Shown piece by piece: positions 8,664-18,600 of a DNA stretch of 64,000 nucleotides. Source of the stretch: Streptomyces rugosispiralis (GTDB lineage: Bacteria > Actinomycetota > Actinomycetes > Streptomycetales > Streptomycetaceae); NCBI RefSeq assembly GCF_024505145.1, contig NZ_JANIAA010000010.1:1-64000 (forward strand), written 5' to 3'. The stretch's first letter is position 1; the number at the start of each line of letters is the position of its first letter. The position numbers and the translations under genes are program-made. The notes under the pieces are model-generated. The model saw only the letters and a list, made by a program, of their open reading frames with translations. It searched no databases and was not told the DNA's origin.

Positions 8664-11600
8664 TCACCTCCATTGATCCAGAAAATCACGCGCAGATTGC
8701 AAGTATTCTTGGCGTCGTGGATTGTCGGGACGGATCGCCCGTTGATTGGCCAAGATCGGCGTGTACCAATTCTCAGCCATCTCCTCCAAGCCTCGCCTTG
8801 CAGCCCGATTATCCGTCCTATAGAGGACCACGCCCGTCAGACCGGGATAGTCCCGTCGGTGCGTGGCGAGGCGAGACTGCAGGTTCGTGGCCATACCCGT
8901 TCGCATCACCGTTCCGTCCTCCGACACCAATGCGTAGATGCCACCCCTGGCATTGGGATCACCGATCGCCTGGTGCGATGGACTGAGAAGGCCCACCGTC
9001 GGGCATCCACCGGAATTGTGGACGAGCACCGGTGTCTCGCCCGCCAGCACATAGTACGTGTGGATTCTGCTGACTGTGAGGTCGTAGGTGCGTTGCAGCT
9101 TCGTGAAGTGGCGCACGGAGGTGACCGTCACGGCCTTGCCCTTGTCCGTGCGGAGCCGCATGCCGGTGATGACGTCGCCGGCGTCCACCCAGCGGGCCTC
9201 GCTCGTTACCCAGAACGGGTGGGTGTCGGTGGCGATGATCGACGCGGGGCGGTCACCGGTCTTCACTGTGAGGTCGGTGAAGTCCTTGTCATCGTTGGTA
9301 ACGATCGTCGCAACGACCGGGCGAGCTTCGCTCTTCCCGGTTTCGGGATCGGTGGCGAGGACCTTGTCGCCGACCTTGACATCCTTGATGTCACTATGGC
9401 TGCCGTCTGCGAGTTCTACTTGCGTTTCTTCGGTGAAGCTGTGGCACTTCTCGACCACCTTGGCTGCGTCGACCGCATCGTCGGCCTTCTTCTCGGCCTT
9501 CCGTGCCTTCTTCCAGATCTTGACGCCCTTGAGGGCCTTCCCCGGGCCCGGCAGATCAGCCGCAGCCCAAAGACACCCGGAGAGTTTGAAGTCTCCGCAC
9601 TTCTTCCATTCCGATGTGTCCGGCCCGAAGAAGTCCACCGCCAGTTTTAAGGCACTGAACAGTCCCGTGCCGGCTTTCTCATCGTGATAAGGGCCGGGCA
9701 CAGGTGGAGGTCCGGGACTGGGCGCGGGCGTCGGGTAGGAAGCTGAAGTGGACGCCGTGCCCCCACCTCCACCTCTGCTGCCTCCGCCACCGCCGCCGCC
9801 ACCATGGTGCCAACCCCCACCGCTGGGGTAGTGGTTCTCCGGTGGGGCGTCTTTACCTGCGTCTCCGCCGTTGGTCGGCATGCAGTGCCCGTTGCCGGGG
9901 TCTACGCAGAGGCCCGTGGGGTCCGAGTCAGTGACCGGATTCTGGTTGGCATAGCTGTAGCCGTTGAGGGACTGCCCCTGGTCGGGAGTGAGGAGCGGGT
10001 CGAGGCTGATGAATTGGCCGGTGACGGGGTCGTATTCGCGGGCGCCGATGTGGGTGAGGCCGGTGACACTGTCGGCCGGCTTGCCGAGGAACGCCTTGTC
10101 GTCCGGCCACGTGGTGGGCTTGGTACCGCGCGGAGCGCCGAAGGGGGTGGTGTAGCGCTTGGTGACCGCGCGGGTACCGGCATCGACGGCCAGGGTGCCG
10201 GTGCCGTGGTGGTCGGCGGCGAGGAAGGTCAGCTTCGTGGTGGACTGGCCCTTTGTGCCGGTGCGCTCCGCGATGGTCTGCCCGGCGCCGGTGTAGTAGC
10301 GGGTGCCGGTCAAGGTCTTCGCCGAGCCCCGGGCAGTGAGACGGACCTCGGTGGCGCCCAGGTAGAGGACCGTGTCCCCGTCAGCCGTCGTGGCACGGCG
10401 GATGAGGAGCTCGCCGTCGGCGTCGTAGAGGTAGCCGGTCCCCGTAGCCGCTTTCCCGCCCTTCGCAGGTTCTGAGGAGGCCGCGAGCCTGCCTTCCGTG
10501 TTCCAGGCCAGGGTCTGTTCGGCCTGGGTGCCCGGCCGTGTGGTCGTGTTACCCGCGGCGTCGTACGCGTACGCGGCAGTGGCGGACGGTGTGCTTCCCG
10601 GCTTGGTCGTGCGGGTCTCGGCCAAGGGGTGCGGCTGCCCCTTGGCCGTGCCGTACGCGTAGGTTGTCGTCGTATCGCCCGCTACCGCGTGCTGAGTCTC
10701 GGATTCCCGCTGGCCCGCCACGTTGTAGGTGTAGGACGTCCAGTACGGGGCGGCGCCGCCGAGGTTCGCGGTGGTCCGGCCGGAATCCGCGCAGTCCGCC
10801 GCCTTCGGTGTCCACGCCTCGGCCAGGCGCCGATAGCCGTCGTAGCCGAAGCACTGGTAGTCGGCCTTGCCCGTGCCGCCGAGGTTCGTACTGTCGAAAA
10901 TCGACGTCACGTTCCCGGCGTCATCCTGCGTGTACTTCAGGTCCTGAAGCAGGTATCCGTAGGTCTCATCACGTGTGAAGCCGCGTGTCAGGCGTCGAGT
11001 CCCGTCCTCGTACTCATAGCTCGTGTACAGCTTCTTGCTGTCCGAGGCGGGGGATGTCCCCAGCTCCAACTGGCGCAGGTCCCCGACGGGGGAATAGACG
11101 GCGTCCAGCAGATAGCTGGAAGCGCCCGAGGCGGTGAGCTGCTGACCGGTCGCGTTGTATGTATAGGAGACCGACTCGCCCGACAGCCCGCCCACGGCCG
11201 GCTCTCCGGTCTTCTTGACCGTGCCATCGAGCCCGTAGTCGGTGGAGAAGGCCAGTGTGGCGGGTACGCCGGCCTGTACGAGCGGGTCGTTCCCCGGCAG
11301 GAGGAGCTGGGACCCGGTCGGCTGGTAGAGACTGTTGTATTTCGTGACTTTACGGGTGTACGCCTTGCCATCGACACCGCCTTCATAGCGGGTCGCCGAG
11401 TCCTGCTGCCCCATTGCGACGGTGTCGAAGGTCCAGGACGCCAACTTGTTGGCGGCCGTCTTGGAGGACTGCCACATGCCGGTTCTGCGGCCGAGTTCGT
11501 CGTACTCGTACAGCAGGGTGTTCTTGTTCGCGTCGTCCGTGGATGTGATGTGGTCGAGCTCGTCGTAGTGCGTGGACGTCTTGCCCTTGTCGGGGTCGTC

Positions 11601-14600
11601 AGCCGTGCTCAGTCGGCCGAAGAGGTCGTAGGTGTACGTCCATGTGGCGTTGTCCGGGCCGACGATGGTCTTCTGGTCGCCGTCCGGTGTGTAAGTGAAC
11701 TTCGTGCTCGTGTACTTCGTGCCGGTCGGGCTGGTGCCCGGGTACTCACGGCGCTCGGTGACCCGCCCCAGGGCGTTGGTGACCTCGGCGACGGCTGACC
11801 CGCCCGCCGGGGCGGTGGTCGCGGCGGTGTCGCCGGTGTAGGTGGTCGTCGTGGTCCAGCGGTCGGCGCCGCGCACCTTGGTGACCGCTTGGACCGGGCG
11901 GCCGGCGCCGTCGTACTTCGTGTCGGTCTGGGTGGGCGCCTGACCGCCGTCGGTTTCCACCGCCTCGCCCGACGGGCCGTTCTTCTCGTCCCAGATGTCG
12001 GCTTGAGAAGAGACGGCCAGACCACGGTCGTCGTACAACGTCTGCGAGATGACCCGCCCGCCGACCGGCGAGGGCTCCTGCGTCTGACGGGGTCGCAGCA
12101 GGCTGTCGAAGATCTCGTAGGTGGTGTTGTACCCGGAGCCGTCACCCTTGAGTGTGCCCGTGGAGATCCACGGCAGGGCCGCGTTGGTGACCTTGTAGCC
12201 GTATACGTAGTTGGGCTTCTCCTTGACGGCATTGGACCGGTTGGGCAGCCACACCTTGGTCACCCGGCCGAGGCTGTCGTACTCGGTCTCGGTGATCTTC
12301 TTGTTGGGGTCGGTGACCTTGAGCGGCGAACCCCGCGCCGGCTCGACCGTGGTGATGGTCGAGAAGCCCTTGGCATCGGCGGTCACGGTGGAGGTCAGCG
12401 GACCGGCCTTCTCGGGCGTGTAGGCGGTGGTGGCGGTGGTGCGGTCGAGAGCGTCCTTGACAGTCTTCGATCGACCCAGCGTGTCGTAGGTGGTGGTCTC
12501 GACCTTCTGCCAGCTGGGGTCGTTGGTGTCGGCGTAGCCCTTGGCGCGGCCGGTCCAGCGGATTTCTCCCCGGGTGGGAGTCTGGTCCTCCGACCAGGTG
12601 GTGCTGTCGTACGCGGTGGCCACATCAGAGACGACGTCACCGCGACGCGAGGAGTCAGCGGGAAGATCGAGGTCAGCGGCCGTGACCGAGCACTTCCGCG
12701 ACACGGTCTGGGCACGCGCGATCAGTGAGCTGATGCCCGCCTTGTCGTTGCGCGCGTACCAGTTGCGGGTACAGGTCTCGTCACCGCTGACCGCGTCGTC
12801 GCCACCGTCCTCGACGGTGGCGGGCATGCCGAAGTCGTCATAGGTGGTGGTCTGGGTGCGGACCCTGTCCACCGGGCTGATGCCGCTGGTAATTCTGGTG
12901 CGATCGTGGGTGGCCCTGGTCCGAACGTAGTACGCCTCGGTGTCCGCGTAGGACTTGTGCTGGGTGGCGGTGCGCTTGGACCACGGGTCGCTGATGCTGC
13001 CGGATACCTCGGCGTCGCCGTTGTAAGTCACCGACTCACGTGTGAAACCGGCGTACGGGTCGGAGTCGGTGAGCTCGGCGGCCGTGACTCCCTTGACCGT
13101 GACCGTTTTCCGCTTGTCCGGATCGACGCCCTTGCCGTCGGGTGTAAGCACGCGGTCGCCGTCCATGCCGCGCATGTAGACGGTGACGGTCCTGGACTGC
13201 GTGTTGTCGCCTGCGCCGGTTCGGTGGATGACCTTGCCGTAGCCCCGCCACTCCGACCAGGTGCGTTGCTTCGCCGGCGTCATCGGGTCGTCGTTGTAGT
13301 GCCAGGCCGCGCCTCCCTCGTACGTGTAGGAGTGGGCAACGGCTTCGGAGCCGCCCTTGGGGTCGGTGGTCCGCACACCGGTCACCGGATACTTCTGGAA
13401 CCAGTCGAGTTGCGGGTCGGCCGCACCGTTGGGTGACCAGTAGACCGGGAAGCAGCGCTTGGTGTTCTCATCCGCCTTCGGCATCGTCCGGCCCGCGACG
13501 CAGTCGGCTTCCGCGTAGTCGACGACGGTCTGGGCACCGGCCTCGGAGGTGATGGTCTTCACCCGTGGCTTTTCCAGCGACAGAATGTCGTCCGTCGCAC
13601 CGTCCACACGGTTCGTGAGCCAGGTGTGAGTGAACTTCACCGGGTCCAGGGAGATGTCACTACCGCGCTTTCCGGTGCGCTTGATCTCGTCCAGCCACAA
13701 GGACTGATCGGACGAGTCGCCCGTGTCGCCCGGGTCGAGATAGGTCTGCTTGAGCGCCCAGGAGTCGACGGGTTCGTAACCGGGTGTGGCAGCGTCCGCG
13801 TTCCAGAAGTAGGTGGTGATGTCCGTCAGGCGCTTGCGCGTGAAGAAGGAAGGGCCGACATTGCCGGTGCACTTGTCACCGTCCTTGCACACCGCGTCGA
13901 AGGGGACGTCCGGCCAGTTGGCACGGTGATCCTCGTTCAGCGAGTCGCAGCCGGTGCCGGAGGCCATGCAGCGTTCCGCGACGGTGAACATGACTTTGTT
14001 CGAGGCATAGGGGGTCGCGGAGAACAGGGCATCGGCGCGCTGCCCGTAGCGGATCTCCTTGAGATAGCCGCCGCGTATGTAGTCGGTGCCGGGGTCGTCT
14101 TTGCCGTTCTTGGCGTAGTTGTTGTGCTCGGCGTTGTACCAGTACGTCATGGCGTTGTTGTGGGTGTCCTCGACGTAGTCGAGGTTCCAGCGCCATGCCT
14201 GCTTCTTGTCGCGCTCGCCGAAGGACGAGCCCGAGGAGTAGCCGGGCTCTCCTTCGTCGTCGCCGAAGACCGGCACGGTCCAGACCGACTCCGTGCGATC
14301 GTCTGCGGCCGCGCCGTCCAGCTTGTTGAGTCCGAAGACGTACTTGGTGCCGTCGCCCGTGGTGACGGTCCAGTACTCGCCGTTGTCGTCGCCGTTGTCG
14401 GCACCGGTCGAGTGCTGGACGGTCGAGGCGTCGTCGTTCTTCAGCCGCCACGTGCCGCTGGTGTCGTCCTTCACCAGTTCCGTCGCCTTGCCGTTGAGCA
14501 CGAGCGAGGCATTGTCGTACTTCCAGCACAGATCGAACTTGTCGTCCTGCCCGTCGTCGTTGCAACTGCCGTACTTGCGCTCGATGTACGACGAGGTGAG

Positions 14601-15677
14601 ATCGAATCCCTCACCGATCCAGGAGCCCTGGTTGTTGGTGTTCGCCGTTCGTCCGTCGACGCTGCCGGAGTCGTACGAGATCGACAGATCCGGTGCGGGC
14701 CCAGCCGCCGCGGGAGGCATGCCCAGCGGATACGTCCAAGTGAAGGAGCCCGAGGACCCGCCCGACTCCCATGTGGACGAGGCGGAGAGCGGCGTCGCCT
14801 TGTAGTCGCCACCGCCGGACTTGGCAGCGGCGGCCACCGCCAGGACCTTCACCTCCCCGCCCGGCTTCGCGGCGAAGGTGAGCGGTGTGGAGAGCTGCTC
14901 CTTGTGCCGCTTGTTGACCGCCCGAAGGGGGCTCTGCGTGCGGCAGCCGGCCTTCTGTGGTGTCGTCAGCGCGCACGCCGGGAGCTGCAGAAGGGTCAGG
15001 CGTCCCGCCCAGTCACCGCCGTATGCCGCGGCGAAGTCCGCGTAGCTGATGCCGAGCTTCGCGCTACCCCCCTCGGCCGAGGCGACGGCCTTGAGGAGCA
15101 CGCCCTTGACCCCGGCCTTCCGGGCTCGGCCTTCGCCCATCACCTGGATGCTCAGGCCGGGAGTGGAGTCGGCCTTCCTGCCCTGGGCCTTCTTGCCCGC
15201 CGTTCCGAGGGTGACCGGCAGGCCGCCCGGCCGGGCCGTGGCCGAGCCGCTGCCGGATACCGCCAGGCGTGCGGTACCGGCCTTCGGCCAGGTCACCTCC
15301 CTGGCCTGGTCGCGGCGCGCCCCCTCGGCCGCCGAGCGGTCTGCCGCCTCGCTCTCCTTCACCAGGGCGGCAGTCCTACGGTCCGTCTTCGGGGAGAGGG
15401 GTATGACCTCGTCCGCCCGCGGGGCCTCCAGCTTGGGTCTGCCGAGTCCTTTGGCCTCTGACTCGAACGTGACCGGTGACAGCAGTCCCGGCACCAGCGA
15501 CAAGCCGGCCACCGTGGCGACGCGCCCCAGCCAGCGGCCTCTCCGCGCTCTACTTCTGACCAATAAGACACCACGGGCCGACACGATCCGTTTCACTCCC
15601 CGTCCCCCTCGCGTGCGGTCCGCACCGCGCTCGTTGTCCCACCCTTTCGGCCGTCCGTCACGGCGGCCGGGTATCAC
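8664..15677 (-). CDS. Rhs/YD-repeat polymorphic toxin with HINT domain and GIY-YIG-like C-terminal toxin
   Basis: A 2337-residue secreted toxin. The N-terminus has an arginine-rich stretch and a hydrophobic core (GRVATVAGLSLVPGLLSPV), a likely signal peptide. The GTG at 15596 (VKRIVSARG), with a GGGGGACGGGGA leader, may be the real start; the GTG at 15677 overlaps the upstream stop as GTGA. A long YD-repeat shell follows (many YDSLGRV, YDELGRR and YTPDG units). It ends in the Rhs core signature (GAREYDPVTGQFISLDPL... NGYSYANQNPVTDSDPTG), then a His/Gly-rich linker, a HINT domain (CHSFTEETQVELADG to VLVHNS) that should release the tip, and a tip of about 105 residues. The tip carries GGIYALVSEDGTVMRTGMATNLQSRLATHR, which matches the GIY-YIG nuclease pattern, with a later Glu in EEMAENWY. 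The gene is coupled to the LamG partner upstream and the immunity gene downstream. The nuclease activity is inferred. Confidence 0.9.
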   Translation of the reverse strand: MIPGRRDGRPKGWDNERGADRTRGGRGVKRIVSARGVLLVRSRARRGRWLGRVATVAGLSLVPGLLSPVTFESEAKGLGRPKLEAPRADEVIPLSPKTDRRTAALVKESEAADRSAAEGARRDQAREVTWPKAGTARLAVSGSGSATARPGGLPVTLGTAGKKAQGRKADSTPGLSIQVMGEGRARKAGVKGVLLKAVASAEGGSAKLGISYADFAAAYGGDWAGRLTLLQLPACALTTPQKAGCRTQSPLRAVNKRHKEQLSTPLTFAAKPGGEVKVLAVAAAAKSGGGDYKATPLSASSTWESGGSSGSFTWTYPLGMPPAAAGPAPDLSISYDSGSVDGRTANTNNQGSWIGEGFDLTSSYIERKYGSCNDDGQDDKFDLCWKYDNASLVLNGKATELVKDDTSGTWRLKNDDASTVQHSTGADNGDDNGEYWTVTTGDGTKYVFGLNKLDGAAADDRTESVWTVPVFGDDEGEPGYSSGSSFGERDKKQAWRWNLDYVEDTHNNAMTYWYNAEHNNYAKNGKDDPGTDYIRGGYLKEIRYGQRADALFSATPYASNKVMFTVAERCMASGTGCDSLNEDHRANWPDVPFDAVCKDGDKCTGNVGPSFFTRKRLTDITTYFWNADAATPGYEPVDSWALKQTYLDPGDTGDSSDQSLWLDEIKRTGKRGSDISLDPVKFTHTWLTNRVDGATDDILSLEKPRVKTITSEAGAQTVVDYAEADCVAGRTMPKADENTKRCFPVYWSPNGAADPQLDWFQKYPVTGVRTTDPKGGSEAVAHSYTYEGGAAWHYNDDPMTPAKQRTWSEWRGYGKVIHRTGAGDNTQSRTVTVYMRGMDGDRVLTPDGKGVDPDKRKTVTVKGVTAAELTDSDPYAGFTRESVTYNGDAEVSGSISDPWSKRTATQHKSYADTEAYYVRTRATHDRTRITSGISPVDRVRTQTTTYDDFGMPATVEDGGDDAVSGDETCTRNWYARNDKAGISSLIARAQTVSRKCSVTAADLDLPADSSRRGDVVSDVATAYDSTTWSEDQTPTRGEIRWTGRAKGYADTNDPSWQKVETTTYDTLGRSKTVKDALDRTTATTAYTPEKAGPLTSTVTADAKGFSTITTVEPARGSPLKVTDPNKKITETEYDSLGRVTKVWLPNRSNAVKEKPNYVYGYKVTNAALPWISTGTLKGDGSGYNTTYEIFDSLLRPRQTQEPSPVGGRVISQTLYDDRGLAVSSQADIWDEKNGPSGEAVETDGGQAPTQTDTKYDGAGRPVQAVTKVRGADRWTTTTTYTGDTAATTAPAGGSAVAEVTNALGRVTERREYPGTSPTGTKYTSTKFTYTPDGDQKTIVGPDNATWTYTYDLFGRLSTADDPDKGKTSTHYDELDHITSTDDANKNTLLYEYDELGRRTGMWQSSKTAANKLASWTFDTVAMGQQDSATRYEGGVDGKAYTRKVTKYNSLYQPTGSQLLLPGNDPLVQAGVPATLAFSTDYGLDGTVKKTGEPAVGGLSGESVSYTYNATGQQLTASGASSYLLDAVYSPVGDLRQLELGTSPASDSKKLYTSYEYEDGTRRLTRGFTRDETYGYLLQDLKYTQDDAGNVTSIFDSTNLGGTGKADYQCFGYDGYRRLAEAWTPKAADCADSGRTTANLGGAAPYWTSYTYNVAGQRESETQHAVAGDTTTTYAYGTAKGQPHPLAETRTTKPGSTPSATAAYAYDAAGNTTTRPGTQAEQTLAWNTEGRLAASSEPAKGGKAATGTGYLYDADGELLIRRATTADGDTVLYLGATEVRLTARGSAKTLTGTRYYTGAGQTIAERTGTKGQSTTKLTFLAADHHGTGTLAVDAGTRAVTKRYTTPFGAPRGTKPTTWPDDKAFLGKPADSVTGLTHIGAREYDPVTGQFISLDPLLTPDQGQSLNGYSYANQNPVTDSDPTGLCVDPGNGHCMPTNGGDAGKDAPPENHYPSGGGWHHGGGGGGGGSRGGGGGTASTSASYPTPAPSPGPPPVPGPYHDEKAGTGLFSALKLAVDFFGPDTSEWKKCGDFKLSGCLWAAADLPGPGKALKGVKIWKKARKAEKKADDAVDAAKVVEKCHSFTEETQVELADGSHSDIKDVKVGDKVLATDPETGKSEARPVVATIVTNDDKDFTDLTVKTGDRPASIIATDTHPFWVTSEARWVDAGDVITGMRLRTDKGKAVTVTSVRHFTKLQRTYDLTVSRIHTYYVLAGETPVLVHNSGGCPTVGLLSPSHQAIGDPNARGGIYALVSEDGTVMRTGMATNLQSRLATHRRDYPGLTGVVLYRTDNRAARRGLEEMAENWYTPILANQRAIRPDNPRRQEYLQSARDFLDQWR
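9039..9593. repeat. HINT-coding direct repeat, copy B (main Rhs gene)
   Basis: Partner of 7126-7681. Recombination between the two copies would remove the GIY-YIG tip plus the DUF4259 immunity gene and join the orphan tip to the Rhs shell in frame. Confidence 0.85.
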
Positions 15678-18600
15678 GAGTTCTCCAGTGGGCCGGCATC
15701 CAGGACCTGCGAGCGAATCTGTTCGGCGCTCATGGCCCCCGCCCAGATCCTCAGCTCCTCCACGGCCCCGGGCAGATAGTGGCCCGTGCTGCCGCTCCCA
15801 GTCCCCCGGCCCAGGGCCAGCTCACCGGTGCCTTGCTGTTCGGCCGTGAAACCCGCCCGGTCCAGAGACGCCTGGTCGGAATCCCCGACGTACAGGTGCA
15901 CTTTCCCGTACCGGGTCTCGGTCTTCTCCGGGTCATCCGGGTCGGTCCATTCCCATGCCTCCTGGGCGTCGAAGATCCCCGTCACCTGCACCCAGGTGTC
16001 CAGCTCGGCGTTTTCCTCTCCGGGTACGGAAGCGCTCTGAGTCGCCTTGCCGGTGCCATCGACGCTTGTACGGGTGAAGCGCCATCGATAGGTGTCTTCC
16101 GCGGGCTTGGTCACCCACAGCGCCCAGGACGATTCGGTGCCCGTCCGCTGCCCGGTCACCTGGGCTTCGTAGCCGATGGGCTTGCCGGAGAGCTTGGCGC
16201 TGTCGAGGCGTACGCGAGCCGAGGCCGTGAAGGAACCGTTCTCGTCGAGCACCGGCCCGGTCGTGGAGGCGTAGCCGGAGGTTCCGTCCAGGAGAAGCGC
16301 GTTGTCGTCTTCGTTCAGTGTCGCCCCGGTAGAGGACAGCTTCATCGCGGCCGCCGGGTAGGGAGTGCCTTCGGTGATCTCCGTTCCCTTTGCCGCGGAG
16401 GCGTCCCACATAGCCACCAGCTCGTTGGGCGGCGCCTCGCTCCCCATCAGCCGGGCCTCTGTGCGGATCTCCTCTGTGGTCAGCACGCGCTGCCAGAGGG
16501 CCGTTTCGTCGATGCGGCCGTGGAAGTACTCACCGTACGTACCACCCACCTTGGACCGGCCGAACTGCAGGCCACGATTGGCGGTCCACGGCTCGTAACC
16601 GGCCGCCGCTTTCGACAGCACCACGGGGTCGCCTTGCGGCCGACCGTTGACGAACAACTGGATGGTGTCGTTCGACTTGTCAGTATCACCCTTGGTGTCG
16701 AAGACTCCGGCCAGATGTGTCCAGACCTTGAGCGGAGGGTTCTGCGCGCTGGCGAAGGAGCGGATGTACGTGGGGTCGTTGCGGTCCTTGTCCGTACGGT
16801 TGAAGATCCACTTCTTGTACGTGGAGGAGTAGTACAGGGTGAAGCCGGAGCCATCCTCTCCCGGCTCGGTCAGCACCACCCTGTTCTCGGTGGAGTCGGT
16901 GAGGTACGCCCAGGTCGAGACGGTGAATGAGTCCTGGGTGTTCACTGCCGCCGTGGAGGTGGCGGCATATCCGCTGGTGGCCGAAGAGTCGTTCAGCCAC
17001 AGCGAATAGTCGGCGTCGCCCCGCCGCCCGAAGGTCGACCAGCCCGTTCCCGCCTCGTCGTAGAGGGTGGCATCATGACGGGTCCCCTCCGTGGCACTGT
17101 CGACGGCCTTGGTTACACCCGAACCCGGTGCCCCGTCCGCGAAGTGCCATCGGCCTACAGGGCCCGCGGCCGGCGCCACGGCGAAGGTGAACTCCGCAGG
17201 GGTACCCCAGCGATTGCGTACATCCTTGGCCTCCACGGACAGCACCTGGGTACCCGACAGTGGCGGAGTGACATTCAAGGTGATCCGTGCTCCGGCGCTC
17301 TGTTTGGTGTTCGCGGCCGTCGTGGTCAGCAACCGCCAGCGATAGCCTGTGATGTCCGTATCGGCGGCGTTCGGCTTGACGGAGAACGTGCCGGACACAC
17401 CGGGACCGCCCACCCCCACGCACTGGTTCGGCAGGCACTCGGTGTAAGGCTTGCCCGCACTGATCTGCGGTGCCTTCGGAGCGGTGGAGTCAATCTTCAG
17501 GTAGCACCAGGAGGAGTAGGACGAGAACAGATCACCCGACCTGCCGCTGTAAGCCCAGTGCGACTGCGTCCGCGCCTTGTAGCGGTATATACCACCGTCG
17601 GCCCGGTCCGTTGTACGCATCTTCTCCAAGGTGCCGTCCGGGTCCCAGCCGCTGTCCGGTCGGTAGCCGCTCCATACCTTGTCCCATGCCCCGTCGTCCT
17701 GTTTGCGCTCCATCCAGAACTCGGCCTGGAGCGAGCCCTTGTCCTCGCCGCTCTTCGGTTGCGTTCTCGTCTGGACGCGAGCCTGGACCATCGGATCCTT
17801 GCGGGTGACGACCAGCGGATCCGAGGAGGACGTCTTGCAGTAACCGGAGGTCCCGTCCCCCGGAATCACTCCCACCGAGGTGGGCACACCGGGTCTGGGA
17901 ACGTAGGTGACCTTCAGGGTCGCGTTGTCCTCGAATCGCTTCCACGCGGTGGCGTCGGTTTCGTCCTTCGCACGCAACATCAGCGTGAGCCGAGAGATCT
18001 TGCCGTCAGCGAAGGACCTGACCGTGCTCGCGAGGTTCTCGTCCGGCTCGTCCGGGTTGTCGTTGAACTCGACCCACGCGTCAGGCTGCTCCGGCCTGCA
18101 ATTCTTGCCCCGCCCGGCGGAAACGTAGCGATCGCCCATCTGATCGAGTTGCCTGGGTCCCGGCCAGCGTGTGCCCTCGGAGATGTTGTCGGTGCGTTCC
18201 AAGTCCACCCAGTGCGGATCGCAATCGAATGACCATGTCTCGTGAGCGCGGAAGGTCGCATCCAGCACGTACTTCCCGACGAGTTTCGATGGCGCGAACT
18301 CGAAGTACATTCGGTCCACGTAGCCGGCCCCGCAGTAGTAGCCATTGGCGCTACCGCACTTGCCGACCCCGAGGCTGCCGTCGAACTGCCAGAACCTGTC
18401 CCCGTCGGACGAGAGCTTGGTGCGCTCCGAGGCGCCGAGGCCGACTGGCGGATCGATGTAGACCGGGTAGACAGTCTTGTCGCCGCGCAGCAACCCGAGA
18501 TCCGGCTTCACGATCACCGCACCGTCCTGCACTGTGACGGGCAGTACTGCGCTGGCATCGCCATTGCCGGGCCGCGTCTGCGGACCTCTCTCCTCCGGTG

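Noticed and set aside
9700..15461. Many long plus-strand open frames opposite the Rhs gene (for example 611 codons from 13626)
   Set aside because: They are mirror frames of a high-GC repetitive gene; they lack ribosome sites and domain motifs, and the minus-strand frame has clear YD repeats, HINT and signal peptide.
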